From Globomyces pollinis-pini (Eukaryota; Chytridiomycota; Chytridiomycetes; Rhizophydiales; Globomycetaceae): DNA of 12,595 nt. Below, one piece after another: positions 1-10,410 of the stretch (positions are counted from its first letter, which is position 1; the number at the start of each line of letters is the position of its first letter). The notes under the pieces were generated by a model. That model made no database searches and was not told the origin of the DNA. It worked only from the letters and a program-made list of their open reading frames with translations. The stretch lies in contig MU621515.1 of NCBI GenBank assembly GCA_025399215.1, forward strand, positions 1 to 12,595, in the 5' to 3' direction. The translations under genes and the position numbers were made by a program.

Positions 1-486
1 AGATAAACGGTGGTAATACGTTCAAGACTTCAATTGGGATCACGACCTTCTTTTTGATTGTTGCAGCATAAAGTACTTCATCAATCGCCAGATCAAATAT
101 ACTTTTCGCAACATTTCGGTATGCCATCAATGCGACTTTATCTGTGACTTGTTGGATGGTCTCTGCGAATCTTACAAAGCTCCCATTTCTGTTGAAGAAG
201 ACTGATTGATATTGAATGGCGATGGCAGCTTGAAACTGTAAACCATTCTGAGCTGTTTTATCTCGAAATATATCGTACAGGTCCATTAATTCATTACCTA
301 TATTTAGTTCACGATTGCTTTACATAATAAGTCCAATGTTGCATTTGTAGTAGAACTGACTGGTTTACTTGCATCTTGTGGCCAATTCGGCAGTGTATGT
401 GGTTCAATATCAAATTGAACTCCAATTAGCTTTCCCGCTACCAACGGTATTGAAAGCATAAATTGAATGAGTATATATGGTTTCAT
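1..486 (-). CDS. Secreted protein of unknown function, 5' part (runs off left edge)
   Basis: I do not recognise this protein. The ATG at 486 opens with a hydrophobic stretch (MKPYILIQFMLSIPLVAG) that reads as a secretory signal peptide. A short region with N-glycosylation potential (NAT, residues 48-50) follows, then a stretch that looks mostly helical. The first exon hits a stop at 304-306. Removing a 26-nt GT-AG intron at 298-323 (donor GTAAAG, ACTAA before the acceptor) joins Leu-Leu-Cys to Asn-Glu-Leu-Met, and the frame then stays open to base 1. The intron length and shape match those in the conserved genes nearby, which supports the model. The C-terminus is outside the window. The gene is tandem with TAH18 and 179 bp downstream of its stop. 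It may be secreted or vacuolar. No catalytic motif is visible. Confidence 0.7.
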
Positions 487-665
487 TTGAGTTGTATAAA
501 TTAGAGATGTGTCGAAAGTAACTTCAATTCGACGCGATCAATGTTTCACAAACAAACATCATCTACAACTTAAATCAGCTCAAATCAAATATTTAATATA
601 CAATTTGTAAAAATTCATGTTATGACAGCATGAAAGTTTTATGCTTTGTGAGGAAAATAGATTTA

Positions 666-2696
<2,031 letters not shown>

Positions 2697-2864
2697 CTTG
2701 ATGGTAAAAAAGTGGAACAATTGTTCCACTTTTCACCCATAAAGACCCTCCTACATTCATTGATTTTAGGAAACTATTAAAGACCCATTTCTTCTCAATT
2801 TGTATTTCAGTATTCATACAAACAAATCCAATCTTGGAAAATTTTCCTACTAGAACGACATCGT
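2697..2864. promoter_or_regulatory. 168-bp divergent promoter between TAH18 and ALG11
   Basis: The two start codons face away from each other across 168 bp, so this interval must hold both promoters and both 5' UTRs. I see no clear TATA box. A CCAAT-like sequence (aatccaatc) lies near 2826-2834, about 30 bp before the ALG11 start. The main structure is the palindrome at 2708-2733, much closer to TAH18. The assignment as a shared promoter comes from gene orientation alone. Confidence 0.6.
2708..2733. repeat. Perfect 26-bp palindrome next to the TAH18 start
   Basis: Thirteen bases are followed directly by their exact reverse complement, with the centre between 2720 and 2721 and no spacer. The core reads GTGGAACAATTGTTCCAC and is flanked by four A on one side and four T on the other. 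The next outer pair does not match. It could bind a dimeric regulator as DNA, or form a hairpin in the TAH18 leader if the transcript starts upstream. Neither role can be decided from sequence. Confidence 0.9.
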
Positions 2865-4472
2865 ATGGAATTATTCTTTCCTATTATATCATTAATAGTC
2901 ATCTTATTAATAGCTGGATTATATCAAAAGTATTTATCTAAGAGCTATGAAAACCAATTGAAAAGTTTGGGACTTCCATCAACTTTGGATGCAATTTCGT
3001 AGGATTACAATTCAATAACAGTTAGATTTTTTCATCCATTTTGTGATGATTTTGGAGGTGGTGAGAGAGTTCTTTGGGTTTCAATTCAATGTATTCAACA
3101 GTCATTTCCTCAAAAGTCTTGTATTGTATGTGATTGGAAATGCTTTTATACAATTTAGATTTACATTTGGAATGGAGCTAAATTGGATTCCATTTTGAAT
3201 TCAGTGGAATCGAAATTTGGAGTGAATATTGATCCAGCGCGAATTCATTTCATAAAGTTGTCCACTTGGAGATATTTACAAGCAAAGAGGTTAGGCTTCA
3301 TATTTTTATGTATAGATATCCAAGATTCACGTTGATATTATCTAGTTTTGGCTCAATGATACCAGGATTGGAAGCAATGATACTACTAAAGCCCAAAATA
3401 TTCATAGAATCTGTTGGATATGCGTTTATCAACCCAATAGCCAAGTTATTTGGCTCCAAAGTTATTTCATACGTGCATTATCCTACGATTAGGTATTTAC
3501 CATAAATGGTTTTAACGTTTGAAGCTCAGATATGATCAAGGTTATTGAAAACAGAACTAGTGCCTTCAATAATAGTAATACTGTTGCAAAAAGTTCAGTT
3601 TTAAGCAAATTGAAAGTTCATTATTACAAACTGTTTTCATTTATTTACGGTAAAGTTGGATCTTATGGAGATGTGGTGTTGGTAAATTCCAAATGGACAC
3701 AAGGACACATCAACGACATTTGGAAGATACCATCAAAAACTAGTATTCTATACCCTCCATGTGATACAGACAAATTACTCTCATTTCCAATAGAAAATAG
3801 AAAAAGAATTATATTATCAGTTGCACAATTTAGACCAGAAAAGAATCATCACTTACAAATCGATATTATTGCAAAACTATATCAAGATTATCCATCTTAT
3901 TTTAAAGGAATCAATAAAGTATCAATGGTGATGATTGGTGGAGTAAGAAATCAAGATGATCGCGATCGAGTTGCTAAACTTCGAACCCATATCAAATCTG
4001 TTAATTTAGATGTATGCAAAATAATTTCAGGTTTAAGTATTAGGATATTGTTAAAATTGTGGAAAATGCTTCATATGATACATTATTATATTACCTTGAA
4101 ACATCGTTAATAGGTTTTCATACAATGTCGAATGAACATTTTGGGATTAGTATAATTGAATATATGGTAAGATAGATGTAGGTTTATGATAGGCAGCAGG
4201 AATGATAGCTATTGCTCATGAATCTGGTGGACCTCTAATGGATATCATTACATCTCCAGGTATTTTGAAATCGTTGGTAAACCTTTTTAGGAAAAACTGG
4301 CTATTTATGTAATGATCTTGATTCATATGTCAACACTCTGCATACAGTACTTGGTTTGACAAACGAACAACATTGGAAAATTCAAAATAGTGGTAGAAAG
4401 TATGTTCAAGATAAATTTTCTACAAATGCTTTCACTTCATCACTAACAAATACTTTAAAACGTATGTTATAG
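2865..4472 (+). CDS. ALG11: Alg11-type GDP-Man:Man3GlcNAc2-PP-dolichol alpha-1,2-mannosyltransferase
   Basis: This GT4 glycosyltransferase adds the fourth and fifth mannoses to the lipid-linked N-glycan precursor on the cytosolic face of the ER. Eight exons encode 466 aa. Introns lie at 2999-3025, 3126-3158, 3290-3315, 3493-3524, 4012-4043, 4167-4192 and 4260-4290. The ATG at 2865 starts a membrane anchor (residues 2-19). Visible motifs are FFHPFCDDFGGGERVLW (46-62), YPRFT after intron 3, YVHYPTIS, VNSKWT, ILYPPCD, SVAQFRPEKNH, GG.RNQDD, and the nucleotide-sugar motif NEHFGISIIE, an EX7E with Glu374 and Glu382, followed by AAG and HESGGP. One difference from the usual family sequence is Ser rather than Trp just before NEHFG. 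The gene is divergent from TAH18 and convergent with the carrier gene. Confidence 0.95.
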
Positions 4473-4606
4473 TTCAAAATCAGATAAAAGAATACATATA
4501 TATACTTTAATCTATCACAATGCGTTATCAGTCAATTATCTGATATATTAATAAGTTTGGATATATATATTGCGTAATATTAATATAGTGATGCTTATTT
4601 GTGGCA
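4473..4606. other. Convergent 3' intergenic region, AT-rich
   Basis: The stop codons of ALG11 and the carrier face each other across 134 bp. The interval is very AT-rich and contains inverted repeats: atcagataa at 4479-4487 pairs with ttatctgat at 4536-4544, and tatcag/ctgata at 4526-4531/4540-4545 could form a 6-bp hairpin with an 8-nt loop. It probably holds both polyadenylation regions. No gene is visible. Confidence 0.5.
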
Positions 4607-5812
4607 TTAAGACAAGCCCAATTGCTCATGAAGAAAATTTCTTGTTGTTGCAACTGCATAAAATGTAGCTGCATTGGTTGGAAATGCTCGAATAGCAGTT
4701 GCTCCCATTCCAGCAAATAATACTCGGACACCTTCCTCTCTAGCTATTAAACGTAATCCATTAAAAGTATTCTTGTATTTTGGTTTTAAAGCTTCATCCA
4801 CTATTGATTAAATCTTGATTTTATAATGTACATGATTGTAATCTTGTTTTGACAACGTCAACTGGATAGGTTGAAAGCCAACCAAGTATGCCAGCAAATC
4901 CTCCTGCAAAGAGTATTCCAAGTGAAGGTTGATTTGGATCGACATCTGGTATCATTCTACAAAGTATTTCGTAAGAAGCAAAGTAAGCTGAGTTGTCAAA
5001 AAAATAAATCATTCACCTCCATAACTTGGAGTTTCTCTTAACAAAGTGGAACCAAATCCTTTATACAGACCTCTTAGTCCATCCATTTTGATTATTTTCT
5101 GAACGCAGTCAATAGGACCTTTATACTGATACTTGGGGTCACTGGATTGATTCTGTAGTCGAATTTTTACTAATATCAATAAATTCTCAATACCTAATTC
5201 CATTGGTGAACTTGATTTTGAATATTAATCGCTGTTTACCTTAAAAACCCTGTTGATGAACAATTCAATAATCTTACCATTTACAAACCCTGAAAATGAA
5301 CCAGCCAAGCAAATGTCCATTACAGTTGGATTATCAATATCTTTTGAGAAGAATCGAAGTGCTGATCCATAGACAGCAAAGAGACAACTGTTTATCACAG
5401 CAACTCCAACCAAAGGTGATGACATTCCCTTATACAATCCAGTATACTATACAATCAACAATACTAAATTCCTTTTACGCCTTCATTCTTAATAATTGAA
5501 GTTAAACAGCTATAAACACCCATTTTCTGACCAATTGGTTGAGTTTGTAATCGAACTCTTTAATATTAATTCTTCAAACATGAATTTTACTTTATAGTAT
5601 CCTAGAAATCAAATTAAAGACCAAAGAAATACCAAAGGATGGCCAGCCAATACTCCAGAACAACTAATGCATCAAAATGATAAGAATTCAAATACCCTCC
5701 AACAATACCAGACATTAGATCGACTCCGAATGCAATTTTTCCTGAGAATCAACTTTAATGCAACTATACCATGAACATCGGTTGAAAAAACTGATTCCAA
5801 TGGCTCACCCAT
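4607..5812 (-). CDS. Mitochondrial carrier protein (SLC25 family; carnitine/basic amino acid-like branch)
   Basis: This is a solute exchanger of the mitochondrial inner membrane. Eleven exons encode 302 aa, the normal carrier length, as three repeats. Introns lie at 5742-5769, 5664-5695, 5602-5632, 5558-5590, 5447-5478, 5250-5277, 5211-5239, 5170-5193, 4988-5016 and 4801-4831. Each repeat has the PX[DE]XX[KR] signature: PLDTIK (39-44), PMELVK (132-137) and PVDVVK (228-233). Each also has the later G-rich turn, as in EGYTGLYKGM and DGLRGLYKGFG. Residues around ETPSYGAYFASYE and FPTNAATFY recall the carnitine/acylcarnitine, ornithine and Ymc1-like carriers, but I cannot fix the substrate. The first two signatures are assembled only by including exons of 11, 10 and 17 nt. 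The gene is downstream of RTF1 on the same strand. Confidence 0.94.
5194..5210 (-). other. 17-nt microexon of the carrier gene
   Basis: This exon follows the 10-nt exon after a 29-nt intron and precedes a 24-nt intron (5170-5193). It encodes Ser-Pro-Met-Glu-Leu, the P and E of the second carrier signature. The lysine comes from the next exon. The 24-nt intron has no in-frame stop, so its retention would insert eight residues (GIENLLIL) inside the signature. Confidence 0.88.
5240..5249 (-). other. 10-nt microexon of the carrier gene
   Basis: The 10 bases ggtttttaag sit between introns at 5250-5277 (28 nt) and 5211-5239 (29 nt). They complete Gly127, encode Phe-Leu and start Ser130, giving the GFLSSPMELVK segment expected at the start of the third helix of a carrier. 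Skipping shifts the frame. At 10 nt this is the shortest exon in the window. Confidence 0.85.
5591..5601 (-). other. 11-nt microexon of the carrier gene
   Basis: The 11 bases gatactataaa lie between a 31-nt intron (5602-5632) and a 33-nt intron (5558-5590), both GT-AG. They encode Asp-Thr-Ile and most of Lys, which are the acidic and basic positions of the first carrier signature (PLDTIK). Skipping the exon removes these residues and shifts the frame, so inclusion is required for a functional carrier. Confidence 0.88.
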
Positions 5813-5947
5813 GTTTTGTTGGTAAAAGAATTATATGAGGAACTCGTGATGTTCTCCACCCTGAAAACGAAAAAAGTTACCCCTTATTTTCGTAATTAAA
5901 CGAATGCTCAGTAAGAACGCGAACATGAAAGTAAACGGATTCTTGTA

Positions 5948-7660
5948 TTAATTACTTGCTAATCCTAACTCTGCTTCAATTTGACTCAAATCTACTGCAT
6001 CAAATGGATCTTCTTCATCACTCTCCGCTGCATTAGCTGATGAGTTATGTGAAGAATTTTTAGACAATAAACTTTGTCTAGATTCTTCTGCATCAGCTTC
6101 CTCTTTCGCTTTAACTTCATCCATCCTATGGATAAACTAATTTGAAAACTTACCCACTAATAACATGCACCGGTGCTGTTTTTCTTCTTGCAAAAGGATC
6201 ATTCTCTGTATTTCCACCCTGTTTTCTTCTCATTATTAATGCTTCTTTTTCAGCTTGTTGTCCCAATTCAAGATTAGCTAATCGATTCTTCTCATTAAGT
6301 TCTGCCAGTTTGTCCATTCGACTGTTAGTGATTTTCTTTCTCTCTGACATTTCTTCCAATTCCTCTAACCGTTCCTCCAATTTTTCTACTGTATCCCTAT
6401 CTCCAGCTTGTTCTGCAGCCTGCAACTCATGACGAATACGCAATGCTTCTTTGTCAACATTTCCAACCACACTCTTTAATTCACGTTTTTTCCGTATCAT
6501 TGCGTTGATTTCTTCCTATAATATTAAAGTGTTTGATAGTTTACATCTGTAAACACATGACTACGTATTTTTTCCAAATCTTCTTTCTTTCTATCAATAT
6601 GGTAACGAGTTGGTAACGGCAACTTTTCCACTTTATGTGTTGCTTCATAACGATTCCATTCTTTCTAACAAAATGAATTAAAATATAATTTAATTACAAG
6701 GGTAATAGGTTGGTTAGATATCATGTCCATCAAATATTGTCGTTTAGCTTTTCCATGTGATACTTCCAGTGCGACACGAGTAGAAGACTTGTTTAATTTG
6801 TAAGTTCTATGGTATTCGGAAGTATCTAAATAGTTATAGTAAAGCTGGACTACCAGTTATATATACACATCTATAAACTTGTTCTCTGGCTACTTCTCCT
6901 GAGACACCAAGGGACACTTTTGCCAAGCAACCTAATATTATCAACAATACTAACACCATGCCTTTAATTGTTCTTTCAAAATTAGGTTTGTATAACCAAG
7001 TTTCCAGTTCGTCCCTGGTGAGTTGTAAAGCGATAGCATCTGTATGAGACATTGGTTCCTCCATTTTAACAGCTTGATATTTATCATCATAATCCGATTC
7101 ATCACTGTCAGATCGATCTCGTCTTCTATACACCTCTTGTTCAACAACACGAGATGATCGATCGCTAATACGTTTCTCCCGTTTTCTTCTTAAATTTTCT
7201 AACGTCTGACCCTTCTTTTCTCGATCCGTCATTGGTCTATCTAATTGATCATCTAACATTAGAATAAAATTGAAATACGTTTTTGAAGTTGAACTTTCTT
7301 TTTAATTTGCGACCTTTCTTCTAATCGATCCAACTAAATAGGTTAACCAAAAGATTTCCAAAAAACCTTTTTACGACGTTCCGCTAATTCCATTTCACGT
7401 TCCAATTCCGACATATTGAATAATCTTTAAATCAACTTGGATATCCATACCTTTTTCTATCAGCAGCATCACCCATTAAATCTTTTTTTGACCAAGATTG
7501 AACTTCTTTCCATTCAGGATCATCTGAAATTTCACCTTCAGATTCTTCTTCTGAACTATGATGTCTAAAATGATTAATCATCTATTTCCAGATACCTATT
7601 TCTTTTTTTACTATTATCTGGTTCTAATAGAGAAAATAAGTCGTTCTCCCAATCTGACAT
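5948..7660 (-). CDS. RTF1: Rtf1, Paf1-complex transcription elongation factor (Plus3 domain)
   Basis: Rtf1 is a nuclear elongation factor. Its histone modification domain stimulates H2B ubiquitination, and its Plus3 domain binds phosphorylated Spt5. Ten exons encode 482 aa. Introns lie at 7565-7595, 7425-7450, 7334-7366, 7253-7278, 6932-6961, 6826-6853, 6665-6697, 6516-6544 and 6126-6153. An acidic/Ser-rich N-terminus is followed by the conserved DLMGDAADRKR and SELEREMELAERR stretch of the histone modification domain. The Plus3 domain covers about residues 165-300 (TRDELETWLYKPNF, KGCLAKVSLG, QVYRCVYI, ISNQPITLKEWNRY). A long charged coiled coil follows (about 320-390), then an acidic tail with ESDEEDPFDAVDL. 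The protein is shorter than animal Rtf1, as in other fungi. Intron 5 fits only as GC-AG. The gene is tandem with the DASS gene upstream and the carrier downstream. Confidence 0.93.
6932..6961 (-). other. Likely GC-AG intron (30 nt) in RTF1
   Basis: Removing this 30-nt segment (donor GCATGG, acceptor TTAG) joins Lys194 to Gly-Cys-Leu-Ala-Lys-Val, matching the GCFVRI-type core of the Plus3 domain. The nearest GT donor, 5 nt inside, shifts the frame and gives an early stop. The segment is a multiple of three with no in-frame stop, so retention would add ten mostly hydrophobic residues. A retained insert in the real protein is the alternative. Confidence 0.7.
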
Positions 7661-7831
7661 TGAATTTTTTAAAGACAATTTTTTTTGTATTTTTACAGAC
7701 AAAATACAAGATGAAATACAGTGCAGCTTACACTATCTCAATATGATTGGCATTCAAGTACTTTGATTCTTGACTATTTATTGCAATGAACCATCTAATT
7801 AGTGTATAATATTTGTATATAGTCTCTATAG

Positions 7832-9619
7832 TTAATAGTACCCCAATAATTTCCACCAAGCCATCCCAACAGTCAAGTAAACACTTAAATAAATACCAGC
7901 AACTATTAATCCAATACTAACCCATCTGGTTTGAGTAAAGAAGCCCTGAGAAAAATACAAAACTACACTTCCTGTCGAAAATGGGGTCTACATACATCAA
8001 CTTCACAAATACTTACCAAACAAGCAGACAATGATGAAAAGTATCCCAGAATGGCAGTCATCAACCATGGACTACATCCAATCGATTGCCCAGCGGCGAG
8101 AAATGGACCAACAAGAGCAACAGCGTGACCAGTGATACTGGAAAACATAAACATGGTTATAAAATAAAAAAACGCCAAAAGCATGGACGCAGCTGAAGGT
8201 GAAGATGTGATATGACGAATTAACGTTGCACAATGGTCTCCAAGATAGTCAGAGACACCCAATTTGGAAAGTTGTTCTGCCATCACAAGCATTCCCGCCA
8301 GCCAAAAATAAGTATCCCATGCTAAAATAAATTTAAAAATGATTAATACCTTTAGCATTATTGCAAACTTCGTTCCAAGATATGGTATTTAAACTCAACA
8401 ATGCAACCAATGCCATAAAGGCTACAAACGTTTCTGGAATATCAGTGACATCTCCAGTCATCCACAGAGTTAATGCAATTCCCAAAACAGTACATAATTG
8501 AAGTTCTTTGACTGAGAGTGGTCCCAATAACTCCAATTGGTTTTTTGCTTCAATAATTACATGTTTACCATCATAATGTGGTTTGTACATCCATAAAAAG
8601 AAAATGGGTAGTATGATTCCGCAAATCAACCCTGGTAAAAATGCTCCAATGGTCCATGTCATGAATGTAAAATCAATGTCGAGCAATTTCTTGGCTGTTC
8701 CCACTACCACAGGATTTGGAGCAGCGCCAGTTATAAACAAAGATGAAATTAATAAATTTGAATGTGCTCCACAGAGAACTAAATATTTCCTACAATAAAA
8801 CATTGTAAAATTTTGTATACCCTAAATCTTGGTTATGAGTTGGGCTAGAATCAAGAGTATGGATCAGTGACATGACAATAGGTAGAATAATCCCACCACC
8901 TCTGGCAGTATTTGATGGAACAAATGGAGCCAATAGTAATCTAATGGTATAAACTGATTTAACAATACTCTGAGGCAAACACTGCAAATCCTAAGCCCAA
9001 TAAATGATTCCCCATATGCTTCATCAACATTAAAGAAATACGCTTCCCCAATAACGTAGATTCCACAGCATATCCCAAATGGAACGCACTTTTAATGAGT
9101 AATTGTAATAATACCATAAGATCATCCATACGATTGGTTGACTATAACCAGATAGTGCAGTTTTAAAACCCCCTTCATATGGATCACAATCAAAAGGGAT
9201 AGTTCCATTAATATCTTTAATTCTACATTTATGACATTCTATCCAATCTCCATTAACAGTTTCACAATCTAAACTTTTTCCTAATACTAATACAACTAAA
9301 GCAATGGCAACCACCAATGCGATAGGATGGTCAGTCATTAAAATTGCCAACATTGTAGAAATAAATACAGCCAGAGTTTGTATAGCGGAATTGGATAAAC
9401 CATCAATTTCTAAATTCCAAATAATGATTCCAATGATGATACAAAACAATAATTTTAATTGATCCTTTTCTAATTTTAAATTCCCCCAAAAGTAAGAGTT
9501 TGATACCGTTCCTTGATTTTCATGGATCTAAAATGAAATAAGTTACTTTGTTGTTTGAATACTAAAAAACTATTCTCATCCTGGGATTCTTCAAATAAAT
9601 CTTGAGTTTGTGTTTCCAT
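7832..9619 (-). CDS. DASS-family divalent anion transporter (CitT/DiT1-like)
   Basis: This multi-pass membrane protein should transport dicarboxylates or citrate, by symport or exchange. Seven exons encode 536 aa. Introns lie at 9528-9562, 9089-9114, 8941-8968, 8790-8820, 8322-8349 and 7988-8016. Motifs include ALSGYSQPIVWMIL, APFVPSNTARGGGIILPI with the substrate/cation SNT at 206-208, LFITGAAPNP, AWDTYFWLAG near 384-393, SSITGHAVAL near 444-453 and LTPFSTG near 485-491. From memory, SNTARGGG and the STGHA-like second motif mark the bacterial/plastid CitT/DiT1 subtype rather than animal SLC13. An unusual hydrophilic loop at about 103-140 carries four cysteines (107, 117, 120, 133) and an NGT sequon at 126, suggesting a lumenal or extracellular face. 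The start METQ at 9619 is the only ATG I could join in frame. The substrate is unknown. Confidence 0.92.
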
Positions 9620-10410
9620 TGAAAATGGTAAAAATATCACAGTTTTAAAACATACCCAAATAGAGATTTCAATTGTTGATCTTGGAAATTATCACCATAA
9701 CTAGAGACATAACATGGAACCTGACGTTATTTCATTCCACTTGAACAGAGATAATCATCTCATCGACTAATCAAGATTATCTACTCATATATGGATTATG
9801 GAACTGACTATCACAATTCTCATTCCAAGTAACTTAGATTGAGTTTCCCTAGTGATGGTAAAGCATCACAATTCACGATTTTATGAGCCGTTTAATATAC
9901 CGTTAGGGAAGCCTTCCTTCTCCCAAACCTAAGTGACTTCATCTTGGTGTTTTTGCAGGAAATTGAATAGACACGATTTACAGTATAAAACACCTTGCAG
10001 TCCAGCCAAATGCTTATCTTAAACGTTTCAGCCAAGAATGCTCCTAGTATTAGGTTCTAGTTCTCTAGAAGTCGAAGCCAATCGAATTCACCTGAGGTTG
10101 TTTCATAGGTCACCACATCGGGCTTCACATTTCAGTGACTGGATTAAAATCTACAGGTAACTTAACATCAGCATAATGACCAATGAAATACACGGTCAGA
10201 TATATATTTATTCGGTTCTTTCCATTCTACAAGCTTTACCAAATACGTTAGTGTTATGATTCCCAAAAAACACTTTGACCGAGTTCTCGAGTCAAAAACA
10301 ACGGCGGTTGCCTCAAACTAGCCAATACTAAAGGCTTCACCTAGATTTTACAGCACCGTGAGCCAATGGTGGATATAAAAACCATCGCATAACAACGTGA
10401 AAAATCAAAT
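9620..10410. other. 791-bp divergent intergenic region without a visible gene
   Basis: This gap separates the DASS gene (minus) from the secreted-protein gene (plus) and is four to six times longer than the other spacers. Neither strand carries an open frame over 60 codons, and I found no convincing chain of short exons, tRNA or known ncRNA. It contains scattered small inverted repeats (for example gagat-aatc-atctc near 9750) and ends in CCAAT and TATA elements at the right side. It is probably a larger regulatory region or a decayed sequence. Confidence 0.5.
10363..10380 (+). promoter_or_regulatory. CCAAT and TATA boxes of the secreted-protein gene
   Basis: CCAAT at 10363-10367 is followed by GATATAAAA at 10372-10380. 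The ATG lies at 10411, about 30 bp beyond the TATA box. If initiation occurs at the usual metazoan-like 25-30 bp, the 5' leader is only a few bases. A second CCAAT-type motif (gccaatac) is at 10321-10328. The housekeeping genes in this window show no comparable TATA box at their starts. Confidence 0.6.

Noticed and set aside
2697..2729. N-terminal extension of TAH18 from a GTG at 2729
   Set aside because: It would need a near-cognate start and adds residues encoded by the palindrome; the ATG at 2696 places the flavodoxin domain at the usual N-terminus.
5889..5904. Small inverted repeat ttcgt/acgaa between RTF1 and the carrier
   Set aside because: A 5-bp stem is expected by chance in AT-rich intergenic DNA.
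7558..7746. 62-codon plus-strand frame over the RTF1 start
   Set aside because: Low-complexity, hydrophobic antisense frame with no resemblance to a protein; RTF1 exon 1 and intron 1 explain the region.
9563..9700. Extra upstream coding exon for the DASS gene
   Set aside because: An upstream frame reading YGDNFQDQQ ends at a GTATG donor, but its phase does not match any acceptor before METQ and the implied intron would be 55 nt.
10040..10100. tRNA B-box-like sequence (ggttctagttc)
   Set aside because: No matching acceptor, D or anticodon stems could be drawn around it.
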